NCBI GenBank assembly: GCA_011503125.2
Contig: WWBZ02000016.1
Span: 2,728,001-2,792,000 of the forward strand
From: Botryosphaeria dothidea
Taxonomy: Eukaryota > Ascomycota > Dothideomycetes > Botryosphaeriales > Botryosphaeriaceae
Reading direction: 5' to 3'
DNA length: 64,000 bases
Shown: piece by piece, positions 20,653 through 32,200 of the stretch
Numbering within the stretch: the stretch's first letter is position 1
Layout of the letters: each line of letters begins with the position of its first letter
Position numbers and translations under genes: made by a program
The notes under the pieces: model-generated
What the model was told of the DNA's origin: nothing
The model's database searches: none
The model's input: the letters and a program-made list of their open reading frames with translations, nothing else

Positions 20653-23341
20653 GGAGTGACACGTCGAGAATCACGGCGCGGTGACGGGGGAAGCTGTGTC
20701 CACGACTGCGTAAGGACCGGCGGGGGTCTGCTGGGACGGGTGGTGGCCGTGGTGGCGCGATATCAGGGCTGCATAGGTCTGGAGACGCTCACCCAGGAAG
20801 ACAGGTCCTCGTCCGCCGCCGCAAAACGCGAATACCGCGGCGGAAGTCGCGTGCAGAGGGCGGGCGTGGGCACGAGCTAGTGGCAGTTGCAATGGATCCG
20901 GGGCGAGACGGACTGGGCTGATGCGGCAGGGTCGGGGATCGTCAGAATGGCATATGGGGGGGGGGAGGACGAAAGCAGAAGAATGAAGTGGGTTAAGTTT
21001 GAGAAGGACGCAGGCTGATGGATGGGCGCCGGCACTGGACCTCATGCACTGACGACCCAGCCGGAGGAATGACATGGGGGCCTGGCGCTAGCCCGGGCTT
21101 CCCAAGGGCAAGCTTCCTCGCTTGCTTCAACACCATCACTCACTATTATTCCCGCAGACCCCAACCTTACGCCAACCTCACCCCTCTGCCGCGGCTGTTG
21201 CAGCGCGGACGCGACGGCAGCCTCCCAGCCGAACCTTTGCCCTGAAGCTCGGCCGTTGTGGGCTGCGCTGGGGCGTGCTCTTTGGGAGGACGTGGGCGGA
21301 TGGCTCTCCGGGATCGCCCAATAAGACCGCATCTGTTCCCCTAGCAGAACGGTGCGGCGGCGACAGCATCACGCCCAGCAGCGCCGCCGCCGCAAGATCT
21401 ACGCTGCGTCGCCCCAGCCGCCTCAGTGTTGCTCGCTTTGTTCCCTTGGAGGCGGTGCGTAAAGGAGCCTCGCCCGTCGCATTCCTCATGCAACGAGCCG
21501 CTAGCACGGCGGCTTGCGCTTCGCCTGGACATGCACCGCCCAGCTTTGGACAGCAGCGGCGTGGCTAGGACGAGTGAGCCGTCCCGGTCTGCCACGTATT
21601 ACATCTGAGTTTTTCCACAACCCTGCGGTCTAGCAGCGCAGGCCGGGACCGGACCGGACCCTCGCGCTGCATTTGGGCGTTTGATACCAACCTGATCCCG
21701 GGCGCTGGAACGATTTGCTCTCAAGGTTTTGCCGACTCTGCGGGAGAGCACCTGAGAGCTTTCTGGCCTTGGTCGTTCGTGGTGATTTAGCGTGCCGCAT
21801 GCGGAATAGCGCCTGGAAAGCGCGAGGGCGACCCGACGTCCAGCGCCGATGGAGAGCAGACACCCACCCATCCCGGATAAGGTCTCCCACCCAGCATCTC
21901 CGCCCAGCGCTGCTCCACCGCTGTCCGCACCCAGCAGCAGCAGACGTCTGGGGCCGCGGCGAACGGTGTGTTTAAACTTCCCCCCTCCCGTCATCGCGTG
22001 AGGTCCAGAGCACTGCAACGCCCCATTGAGTCGCGTCTCGCTTGTGTCAATCTCCGCCGTGCCCCCTTCACTGCCGTGGTCTCCATCCCATAAACTGCCC
22101 CCGCCCACGCCGAGGCGAATGCTCCCCTGCCAGGCCTGCTCACTGTACGGGCATAGCCGCCGCGCGTCTGAAGCTCGCTCGTCCATGAGTGAGTCTCGTA
22201 GCAGCGTGTACTTGCATGGGTGGGCATGAGCACATGGCCCGTCGCACCGCTCAGTCGAGGAACCTGGCCCAGCGCTTCATGTCTGTGGATCTAACAGGCT
22301 CTAGCACCGTCGAGGGGTGCGACAATCTCACTCAACATCGCACACGGAGGAGCTCGGCATGGAAACATCCGCCCAATGAAGCATATCGAGTATGGCAGCC
22401 ATTTGATCCTGTCGCGGAGGCTCCGCTGTGACGTCTGCTTTACAAGCACGGGACCGTCGTGTCCGCTGCCACGCGAGCGTTTGCAAATATGGCAAGCCCG
22501 ATCGTGGAGATGGCCCAATTCGACCGACGTAAGGTCAAGGTAGGCTGACGCAGGGAGAGCCAATCCGAGTCAGGGAATTCCCGCGGCCCGTCCACACAGT
22601 GTCTCACCCACCCTAGCGCGCGTTGACGGACCTCACCAGATGGCCCCGCGGCTCCATCTCGACCTGTTCCATAAATCCGTCGGCGCCTCTTCTACAAGCT
22701 GATCCTCTGACTTCTGTTCCGACCGTGTGAAATTGAAAATCGAAAATGTAATTGGCCCATACTGCAATGCGCCAATTTCTGACGAATTACCGCGCTCGTT
22801 AGCCTCACTCCCTGCAAGTCGGACGCAAGAAGTGTAGGCGTCGACGCTCGCTATTGTGAACCCACCTCATGTCCAGCGCTGTCTGGCTTGTCTGCGACAT
22901 GCTGTTTTCTGGTGTGGTCGGGGGGGGGGGGTGCGTTTGCGTTCCTTCTGGGCACGCGCCAATCTTCAGCTGGTCGACGGTGGTGTGTCCCCAAGTCGCC
23001 TAGTGGCGTTCCCTCCGTGGTCTTTGAAGGAACGAGACCCCGCCGATGCGACCGAAACGCCATGGCCCAGCCTAATCACCGTAGAATTTCAAAGCCTCGC
23101 TGTTGCTGCATTTCTTTCCTTGCCGGAACTCACATCTGTCATCAGCCTTTTGCTTATCCTAACAATTATTTAATGGTCCACATGGGAACCCCTGGCATGT
23201 CTAATCAAAATGCTAAGCATGACGCGACAAGCAGTAGAGATACAAAAGCAGCAACACGACAGCCTGACGAATTTTCTCGAGAGACAATTTTGTTGAGTGA
23301 CTGACGTTGTTGGCTTTCTCACCACGGACTACAAACGCACA
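20653..23341. promoter_or_regulatory. Long gene-poor interval upstream of SNT2 and of the hydrolase gene
   Basis: 2.7 kb between two divergent start codons. It holds many overlapping short ORFs on both strands (up to 195 codons, 21599-22186 reverse) in high-GC sequence, none with a domain, a signal peptide or splice signals that link to another frame. A run of ten or more G occurs near 22920. Most likely promoter and long 5' leader of SNT2 plus the hydrolase promoter; a non-coding RNA cannot be excluded. Confidence 0.45.
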
Positions 23342-24458
23342 ATGGCTCCATATCTCGACCCGGTCAACCAAGCCTTCGTCGATGCCGGTGCCAAGGCCGG
23401 CGGTCCAGCACTATACGACTTGCCTTACGGCCAAGCTAGAGGAGTGCTTGAAGGGGTGCAGCAACACGACCGGGCGGAAGATGTTCTTCGAGTAGAAATT
23501 GATGCACCCGTTGGTCCTACCGGCTCTGTCAAGACCGTGCTCTTCAAACCTGCGAACACTACTGGTCCCATTCCACTTGCTGTCTACTTCCATGGGGGCG
23601 GATGGATCCTCGGCAGGTAGGGCTCCAGCCCCAACGCAAATTGGTTGCGCTTTGCAGCGATTAACCAGGCTCAGCCCGAATACACATGACAGCCTTGTCA
23701 GCGATCTGGTCCGTGAGGCCGGTGTTGCCGTTGCCTTTCCATATTACACTCCAGCGCCCAAGGCTCAATTTCCCCAGCAATTCGACGAAGCCTACGCTGC
23801 GATTGAGTACTACGTCAAACATGGTCAGGAGTATGGCGTAAAGACCGACAAGATTGCTTATGCTGGTGACAGCGCTGGAGGTTCGTCGAGTAAATTGAGG
23901 TCTGTCAAGCCCGATGGACTAATGGTGTGCTAGGGCACATGGCCGTAGCAATGTCGGTACTTGCGCATGAGAAGAAGCTGCCTGCGACAATCAGCTATCA
24001 GGTGTGAGTACAAATATAGCAGCCGGTCGTTTCAGCACCCTCCTGATGACACAATTAGGCTCTTCTATCCTGTCGCAGATACACTCAACGAAAGCGACAC
24101 TTACAAAACGTTCCATGACGGCCCTTATCTTGGCGCACCGCTTTTACGGTGGATGAAAGACGCGTTCATCCCCAAATTCGACGACCGATCCAACATCCTG
24201 ACTTCGCCGCTTCTATTCGGCGAGGAACAAGCGGCTGCTCAACCATCGACGCTCATCATCACCGCAGCTGTTGATCCGCTCCTGAGCGAGGGCAAGCAGT
24301 TTGGGCGTCTATTGCAGCGAGCCGGCGTGGATGTGGCAATTTTCGAGGCAGATGGCCAAATCCATGATTTCGCGATGTTGGAACCAGTGAGGAAAAGTGC
24401 GACTGCTATTGCCAGCGTTGAATTGGCGGCTTTGAAGATTAAGATGGCGCTCTCTTGA
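23342..24458 (+). CDS. Alpha/beta hydrolase of the hormone-sensitive-lipase-like (arylacetamide deacetylase) fold
   Basis: Four exons (23342-23616, 23675-23880, 23934-24003, 24059-24458) give 316 residues starting MAPYLDPVNQAFVDAG. Introns are 58, 53 and 55 nt. The oxyanion motif HGGGW lies at residue 84, the nucleophile elbow GDSAGG at about 155-160 (split by intron 2 in its last Gly), an acid in AVDPLLSEG near 263 and the catalytic His in QIHDF near 292, so the triad is complete. This pattern is that of HSL-type carboxylesterases, which cleave short-chain esters or acetylated compounds. No signal peptide is visible, so it is probably cytosolic. Fungal members often detoxify or modify secondary metabolites, but neighbours here give no hint. 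The ATG at 23342 is preferred over an upstream non-ATG frame opening. Confidence 0.9.
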
Positions 24459-24945
24459 AGGGTGATTTCCTTGCTCGCAGATCTTTGACCACGCGTCCGC
24501 CAAGCGATTCGCAATGACACGCTGCATTCTGCCCAGAGAACACTGCCACTTCGCGAAATGTAGTCGATTGCCGATAGCCGGCGCGCGCACTGCGCATTTG
24601 TGCCGATGGATGAAGTTTTTCCTTGATACACGACAGAAACGCAGTTTTTGGCCGGCGGAATGGTTGGATGCGCAATCCTTCGCTGTTTCGGGCAAGCTGA
24701 TTGCCGCTGTTCTCCGCCAAAAGCGCACCGTTATGCAGGCAGGCTGCGAAGCAGAGCAGGCCCGCGAGCCGACTTCCGAGCCCACACGTGACAATAGTAC
24801 GAAGTCCCGCCGGTGCCTGGTCGGGAACAGGCGTCAGCCGGCGGAGGCAGTGATCGCTAGCCGGATAACCTGCTGTTGGGGGCGCTTGCGCATGGACGGG
24901 ACAAATTGCAACAGCTCTCCTGCCACATTGATCTCGCTCGAAGTA
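24459..24945. promoter_or_regulatory. Intergenic, promoter of the IQ-motif gene
   Basis: 487 bp between two rightward genes. The frame of the IQ gene is open upstream to about 24514, including an in-frame ATG at 24892 that would add 18 residues; the intervening peptide has no family-like sequence. No distinct element recognised. Confidence 0.45.
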
Positions 24946-27125
24946 ATGGATCCAGCTACAGACGACTTGTTAGGGCCGAGCGAACGCCAGGACGACGACG
25001 GCCAGAGAGCGTCAGGCGACGACGCAAGGCTGACGGACCCTGGAGATGCCAAGCACGCTGCCCCATGCGTCGATGTCATTGCCGCGCGCGCCGTTGGGTC
25101 TGCAACGCATTCCTCCCCCGCGCCCGTCCGGAGCGTTGCGCTCCAGGTCCCTTCCAGAGACGAGCTCGAAGCCATCGCACGGCGCCAGGATGCAAAACAC
25201 GCAGCCATGCAAGCAGCCAAGTCGCAGGGCCAGCGCGATGAAGAGGAGGCCGCTGCCGCTCTGATCCAACGCAACTACAGAGGCTACAAACAGCGTCGCG
25301 AGCTCGCCGGCATGGGACTGGACCCGTCGACGCGCTGGGTTGAGGTATGTAAGACACTGCTGTCGTCGCCGCTGCTAGAGGCAACTGCCCTCCACCTCCA
25401 CACTATCGCCCTTCCCGCTCTCCTACCAAAGCCATCGATCGAAGGAAGTGTCGATCAGCTAACGGTGATCTGCGCGCTCCACAGGCTATCAAAGAGGGTC
25501 AGTAGCTAGTGTTCACCACCACGGCTCACTTACTTCTACCTTTCGTTCGACGTCTAAAGCTGAAACTGAGTAGCCCGTTGGAGAAATGCAACGCGACCCC
25601 TCTCTCGCCACGATCGAACACCAAGCGAGCCAGACAAACTCAGCCCCGCCGCCAGGTCCCGCGCCGCATCTGATGCTGCGAAAGAGAATTGGCGACGAAT
25701 TGGAGAAGTGGCACGGCGTGCCGGAGGCGACGACTCTGACCATGACGACAAGTCAACGAATGAGGACCAGCTCTCGCCGGAAGAGAGGGAACGCCGGCGT
25801 GCGCGTAAGGCGGAGGCAAAACGCGAGCGGGAGAAGACGGCCAAGGTGATGGGTAAGCTCTGAAGGGCGATTTAACCTCCGTGCACTGATGCTAACGTCC
25901 TTTTTTTTTTTCTAAAAAAAGACCTGCAATACTGGCTTGAAATGGTCGACCAAAAGCACCGATACGGGTCGAATCTTCGCGCATACCATACTGAGTGGAA
26001 AAAGTCCGGCACACATGAGAACTTCTTCTATTGGTTAGACTACGGAGAGGGTAAAAACTTGGAGGTGCCTACATGCTCTCGGGAACGGCTGGAAAAGGAG
26101 CAGGTTCGGTACTTGAGTCGGGAGGAGAGGCAGAACTACATCGTAAAAATCGATAAAGAGGGAAGGCTATGCTGGGCCAAGAACGGCGAAAGGATCACCA
26201 CGTCGACGGAATACAAGGACAGCGTCAATGGCATTGTGCCCAACGATGATGGCACACCGGCGTACAGTAGGGCCAGTAGCTCCTCCAGCAGCTCGTCGAG
26301 TGCGAGTTCCATATTATCCACTGGCTCGGCAAACGACCCGGAAGGAGAACATTACGTCAACCATGACTTGGAAAATGCCAAAGGCGTCAAGAAGATCAAG
26401 CATGTATCCGCTGCAGCTGTTCTTAACCATCTCTTGCGACGGAGCGTCAAGCCCAACAGCTGGATCTTTGTGAGTCGACTCCCAGTCGCTTCTTGCCTCC
26501 CAGTGTTAACACAAAATGTGAATAGGTTGCCGACACCTCATTCCGTCTCTATGTTGGCATCAAGCAATCGGGTGCCTTCCAACACAGCTCATTCCTCCAT
26601 GGCGCCCGCATTTCGGCGGCGGGCCTCATCAAGATCAAAGATGGACAGCTACGACGCCTCTCACCTCTATCTGGTCATTACCGCCCACCCACTTCCAACT
26701 TCCGTGCATTCGTGCATTCGCTGCGAGACGCTGGTGTCGACATGAGTCGCGTCTCCATATCTCGCAGTTATGCGATCCTAGTAGGATTAGAAGCATACGT
26801 CAAGACGCGTCAAAAATTCAAAAGTGGGGCTGAACATGCGAGTCATGGCAAGGAAAAGATATTGCATCCGGAGGAGGCCGCAAAGCGCGAGGAGCAGCAG
26901 AAAGACAAAAGCAAAAGCGCGGAAAGAGAGCGCCAAATCCTTGCGCATGCGGCAGAGAAGGAGGAAGAGGAAAAGAGAAGCACCAGTCTCCGATTGAGAG
27001 TGCTCAGAAAGCTGGGGTTTGGAGGTGCCGGTGCTGCACCAAAAAGTGAGAAGAAGAAAAAGAGTAGAGGGGAGGCGAGTAGCAGAGACGCGGAGAGCGG
27101 TATTCCTCCCGAAGGGAGGCGATAG
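24946..27125 (+). CDS. IQ calmodulin-binding-motif domain protein
   Basis: Five exons (24946-25344, 25485-25497, 25574-25852, 25922-26469, 26526-27125) join in phase to 612 residues. Exon 2 is only 13 nt. Residues about 97-125 form an IQ motif (AAAALIQRNYRGYKQRRELA), a calmodulin or myosin-light-chain binding site. The middle exon is strongly basic (ERERRRARKAEAKREREK). Exon 4 contains a conserved block (LQYWLEMVDQKHRYGSNLRA, ENFFYWLDYGEG) and exon 5 another (FRLYVGIKQSGAFQHSSFLH, FRAFVHSLRDAGVDMSRVSI) that together are typical of a fungal family usually annotated as IQ domain protein. The C-terminus is a long Lys/Glu coiled stretch ending near KKKKSRGEAS. Function is unknown beyond likely Ca2+/calmodulin binding; a cytoskeletal or plasma-membrane role would be a guess. 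The start ATG at 24946 follows a reasonable AAGTA context; 24892 is the alternative. Confidence 0.82.
25485..25497 (+). other. 13-nt microexon of the IQ-motif gene
   Basis: The bases GCTATCAAAGAGG lie between a CCACAG acceptor and a GTCAGT donor. With exon 1 in phase 0 and exon 3 needing two bases, only inclusion of this microexon keeps the frame and yields the continuous peptide VEAIKEARWRNATRP. Confidence 0.75.
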
Positions 27126-29202
27126 CGGCAGGGGGTGTTGCCTCATAATTGTCCGGATCTGCCGGGGGTCTATCTTCTTTTCTTTTTTTTTTTTGCTTGC
27201 CGCAGATATCCACAAGCGCACGAGCGTGGAGTAGTAGGTGAGGGTAATGGAATGATCTGACGAGTCGGATTATCATGGTTGGAACGCCTGAGATTTTGCG
27301 CTGCCTATTGTTTGACTATCACATGCTGGCCTGCTACTTGACCTTTTTACAGGGGGGCATTGCAGCCGATGGTTAATGGCGACGGCCTTTAACAAGCATG
27401 AGTTCGTATGCAGTGGATGTGTTCCACTCCCCATAACACGTACATTAATCTGACCTGCTGTGGAAAAATTACATTTGGCGCGAAACGTCGGCTGCGATAC
27501 TGCTCTATAATTGCTAGAGAAGAATATTATCCATCTTTGGCTGAACATGTAAAATGCATAGATCTAAGACATCCCAAGGGGCTTGAGGAAAGAAGAAGAG
27601 GCGGTGACACGACTTTGATATTTTCCTGATTGCAGCTTTATTGAGGCTACATCGATGTGGAACAATACTAAGCGAGGCCGGTAACCAATCCCGATCACAA
27701 GCAACGACTGATGGTCTCCAGATCGTGAGATTCATCAGGCCAGACATCTCATGGAGGGTGTTGCGTGCGACCTGTCGAGTGACAGGGGTGGCAAGGGGCC
27801 ATCGAATAGGTGTATTGCAGAAGAAAAAAGTTCGGAAGCACTGCCGATGGTGTATGTATTTTCGGTGGGCTGCAGGTGGATGGGCAAGGCGGCTGGTCAC
27901 ACAGACAGTTGACGCTACAACGACGTTGGTAGCGGCGAAATCGGTCGGGGAGTTCCCGCTAGATCGGACGGTGGAGGTGATGTATTAGCCCAAGCGGGTG
28001 CAAATCTGCCCAGATGTGCGGATGGCGTCACTTGCCGGGGTCCGGGGCGTCGCCGGCAGCCTTGCGCGCATCGCTAATCCTCCATCGCAACGACACCTCT
28101 ATCCAAATCCCATCGCCACGCGCCCCCGGCGGACTCAATTCGCATGCCTTAAGCTCAGCCCGTCAAGAAGCACCCGCGCAGGGTCTGCGTGCCGCGAAGG
28201 GTTCGCACAGGCACAGGCGGAGATCGTCCGCACAGCGCGGCGACTGGCTGGCGCGTTACGTCTTCTGCCGCCAGCATCCTGTTTGCTGCAGTTGCCGGGA
28301 TACAGCTCCAGCACGACGCGCCACAATATGTCATCCGCACCGCCTTCCAAGATTTTTCTGGCCAGACCTCCGCCTCTGCAAGCAATCCGACACGGTCCTC
28401 AGCCTGCTCACCCCTGTGCCGCCTCCGTCCTCGAACCGGCCGTCTCCCTGCCTCGCCGTCAACACCTTCCCACCTGCTGCTCCCTTTCTGCTCATCGCCC
28501 GCTGATCCTCCAGATGAGGCCCGCTTTACCTACTGCTACGGGCCCCGTCCCACCCCCCGGCTGACGCCTTGTGTCTCACCTCAAGCCCTTCAGCCAACTG
28601 AGATGTCGCTTCTCGAAGCCCGCCCGTCGCGATCGCCGCCACCTCGCGCGGCATCGTCCGCTCTTTGCTGCATGCCCGCAATGGCAATCGTCGATTGGCG
28701 CCTGCCCCCGGCCACTTCTCCAGCCACAGGCCCTGGGATGCCTCGTCTCACCAGGCCGCCTGCATGGAGCCGTCGTGCTCGGCCACCCCACACAAACCGC
28801 TGAGCGCTGACGCAATACCCAAAACGCGTCGCCCTCACTTCTCCCTCTGCGTAACGTGACGAAGCCACTGGCAGCTTGGAAAACAAGTTTCCCGCAGCGG
28901 CGAGCCTGCCAACCCTGAGGCGCGAGCTCCTCGACTGGGAAATGAGCTCCCCTCGAGAGCTTCTCATCTCTACGTCATAGCAAATTGAGCCTTTTGGTGT
29001 GAATCTGCCTTCCCATTTAACAATTCTCTGCCCGCGTCTGAGTACTTTCTTCCTTCAATCCTCCCACACACCACACGATACCCCCTGTGCATGCAGTTTT
29101 ATGCCAACAAAGTCCCACAAAAATTATCAGTACTATTCCTTCCCCCCCACGCCCACTAGAGTGTCTCCCACCAATTCCCGATCCCGAAATACTCCGAAAA
29201 CA
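27126..29202. promoter_or_regulatory. Intergenic: IQ gene 3' flank and promoter/5' leader of the LEA-like gene
   Basis: 2.1 kb. Poly-T runs at about 27178-27195 mark a likely 3' UTR or terminator of the IQ gene. The C/T-rich stretch 29030-29200, with many ccacac and tcccac units, looks like the 5' leader of the strongly expressed-looking LEA-like gene. Several ORFs of 60-200 codons occur at 28000-28960 on both strands, all without domains. Confidence 0.45.
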
Positions 29203-32200
29203 ATGCCTTCCCCCGCCGCTGGAAAGACTACGGATACGCCCCGCACTCCCACAAAGCTGGGCCGCAAGCCTCAATCTCAGCGCACACCCAAGCTTGGTGA
29301 GCAGGCAGAAAAGGCCACCGAGCAGAAACCGGACATTTCAAACCCCACTGAGACGGATACCCCGGATCTCCCACCCAGGCCGTCCGAGGGTGACATCTCG
29401 GAGAAGGCTGGAGATGCCAAGAACACCGCAAAAGATACTTCGAAGCAAGCAAGCGGCGCAGTAAGCGAAGCCGGCGAGCAGGATCCCACCGGCAAGGTTT
29501 CCGAAGCCACTGGAGACCTGAAGGAGCAAGCACCAAAGCCCGTTGACGATGACAACGACGAGGACGTGACTGCCGGCGCCGAGATCGACGACGACGACGA
29601 CACCGCCACGGAGAAGGCTGGCGACCTCGGCGAGGAGGCCGAGGACACCGCTGAAGACACAGCCGAGTCGGCTCAAGATTCTTCCGGCGACCAAGAGGGC
29701 GGCCCCGTCCAGGCACCCAAGCAGACCGGAGGTAAGGTGCTCGGCAACGCGAGAAACCTTGCTGGCCGTGCCTCGAGCCTGGCCAGCAAGTCATCCCAGG
29801 ACCCGACCAAAGCTGCTGGTGGCGCGAAGGACACCGTCGAAGATACTGCTGGCGATGTTCAGGACACCGCCGATGATGCCGCTGAAGACGTCGACGTCGA
29901 GGACAGCACTGGCGGCGCTGTTCAGGAAGCTCAAGATAGCGCAGAAGGCCTCGGAAAGGAGGCTGATGGTGCCGTCGACGGCACCAAGGATACCGCTGAA
30001 GGTGCTGTCGACGAGGCTGAGGACACCACCGAGGGTGCTGTCGACGGAGCTAAAGACACCGCCGAGGGTGCTGTCGACGGAGCTAAGGACACCGTCGAAG
30101 ACGCTACCGGCCAGGAGATCCCTCAGATTCCGGATGTCGGCGACCTTACCATCCTGAAAGGCCTGGAGGTCCAAAAGGATGGCAGCGTTGTCGACAACGA
30201 AGGCAACCAGATCGGCAAGCTCGTCGAGGGTGACGCAGAAGACCTCGAAGGATACGCCATTGGCGATGACGGAGAGATTCTTGACGACGATGGTGACCTG
30301 GTCGGCCGCTGCGAACTCCTTCCTGAGAAGATCGACGCTCAGAAGAAGCAAGCAGAGGATGCTGCTAAGGGTGTCACCGACAACCTGCCCGACATTTCGA
30401 TTCTCAAAGGTCTCACCGTCAACGCGGTCGGTGAGATTCTGAACGATGACGGTGACACCGTCGGCCAGATCGTCGAGGGTGATATCTCCCAGCTCAAGGA
30501 CAAGACCGTCAATGAGAAGGGCGAGATTCTGGACGACGATGGCAACGTCATTGGCCGCGCCAAGGTCCACCCTGACGCTGCTGGTCTCTACGATGATGTT
30601 GAAGGTGCTGCCGAGGAGGCCGCTGATGTTGACGGTGTCGACGGTGTCGACGGTGTCGACGGTGTCGATGGTGTCGATGGCACCGTCGGTGAAGCTGCCG
30701 GCAAGGCCATGGAGGCTGGCGACGAGGCTGGTGAGGCGGTTGCCGGCGGCACGGATCAAGCCCGTTCCGCTGTCGACCAGGCTAAGACTGAGGCCGAAGA
30801 CCAGGTTCCCGACCTCCCCGGCGTCGAAGCCCTCGAGGGCCGCCCGATCAACTCCGAGGGAGAGATCGTCGACGAGGACGGTAACGTCCTTGGCCAAGTT
30901 GCCGAGGGTGTTGACGTTAGCAAGGTCAAGGGCCTGAATGTCAACGAGAAGGGTGAAGTCGTCGACGAGGAGGGCAACGTTCTTGGAACGGTCGAGCTCG
31001 CTGAGGGTGCCGCCGAGGCTCTCCAGGAGCAGATTGGTGCCCGTGCCCTCGACATCAGAATCCTCGAAGGCCTCAAGGTTAACAAGAAGGGCAAGGTCCT
31101 CAACGAGGAGGGTGATGAGATTGGTGAGCTCACCGAGGGTGACGTCAAGAACGCCGCTGGCAAGACCATCAACGACAAGGGTGAGGTTCTCGACAAGAAC
31201 GGCGACGTCATTGGCCGCGTCGAGATCATCCCGGGCGAGGCCGCTGAGGAGGCAACCAAAGAGCTTCGTGAGCGTCTTGCTGAGTTGGAGGGTCCCAAGG
31301 AGTTCATCCCTGACCTTGACATCTTGGACGGCCTGAAGGTCAACAAGAAGGGTCAAGTCCTTAATGAGGACGGTGATACCATTGGCGAGCTTGTCCAGGG
31401 AGACCTCTCTGCTTGCGCCGGCAAGAAGATCAACGAGAAGGGTGAAGTCCTGGACAAGGATGGAAACATCATCGGTCGCGTCCGCGTCTTGCCTCAGCAG
31501 GTTGAGGAGGGCGCCGAGGAGGCTGTCGAGGGTGCTCAGGATGCCGCCGAAGGTGCTCAAGATGCCGCCGAAGGTGCTCAAGATGCCGCCGAAGGTGCTG
31601 AGGACGCTGTCGAGGGTGCCGAGGACACTGCTGAGGGTGCTGTTGAGGAAGCTGAAGAGGCTGCGGAGGATAATCTTCCTCCGCTTTCGGTTCTCGATGG
31701 TCTCACTGTCAACAAAGCTGGCAATATCGTTAATGACGAGGGCACTATTATTGGTGAGCTGATCGAGGGTGATGCGAAGAAGCTCTCCAAGCTCGGCGCT
31801 ACTGCCGACGCCGAGGGTCAGTTCTGGGACAACAAGGGCAACGTCATCGGTCGTGCCAAGACCGTTCCCATTGAGGAGGACGAGGAGGGCACTTTTGCCG
31901 GCCTCGAAGGCCTCATTGTTGTCAAGGACGGCAAGGTTGAGGATGAAAACGGCAACACCGTCGGTGTTGTTGTTGAGGGTGACCCCAAGAAGCTTGTCGG
32001 TCGTGCCGTCGATGAAGATGGCGATATTATTGACAAGAAGGGCTCCGTCATTGGCCGTGCTGAGCGCTGGGAAGAGCCTGAGCCCGAGCCCGAAGAGGAG
32101 CCAGAGGAGGAAGCCATCGACCTCTCTGCTCTCATCGGCAAGACCGTCAACAAACAGGGCAACGTCATCGGCGATGAAGGCGTCCCCATCGCCCGTCTGG

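Noticed and set aside
21599..22186. 195-codon reverse ORF in the SNT2 upstream interval
   Set aside because: No ATG context, domain, signal peptide or splicing partner; composition is like random high-GC DNA.
22918..22931. Run of ten or more G
   Set aside because: A simple homopolymer; length may be imprecise, and no element such as a telomere or quadruplex array surrounds it.
24514..24945. N-terminal extension of the IQ-motif protein
   Set aside because: The frame is open, but the peptide lacks the acidic style of the protein start and has Cys/Arg-rich, non-conserved sequence.
28999..29202. Earlier start for the LEA-like protein
   Set aside because: The first 68 codons of the open frame are a C/T-rich leader read as protein; MPSPAAGKTTDTP is the family-like start.
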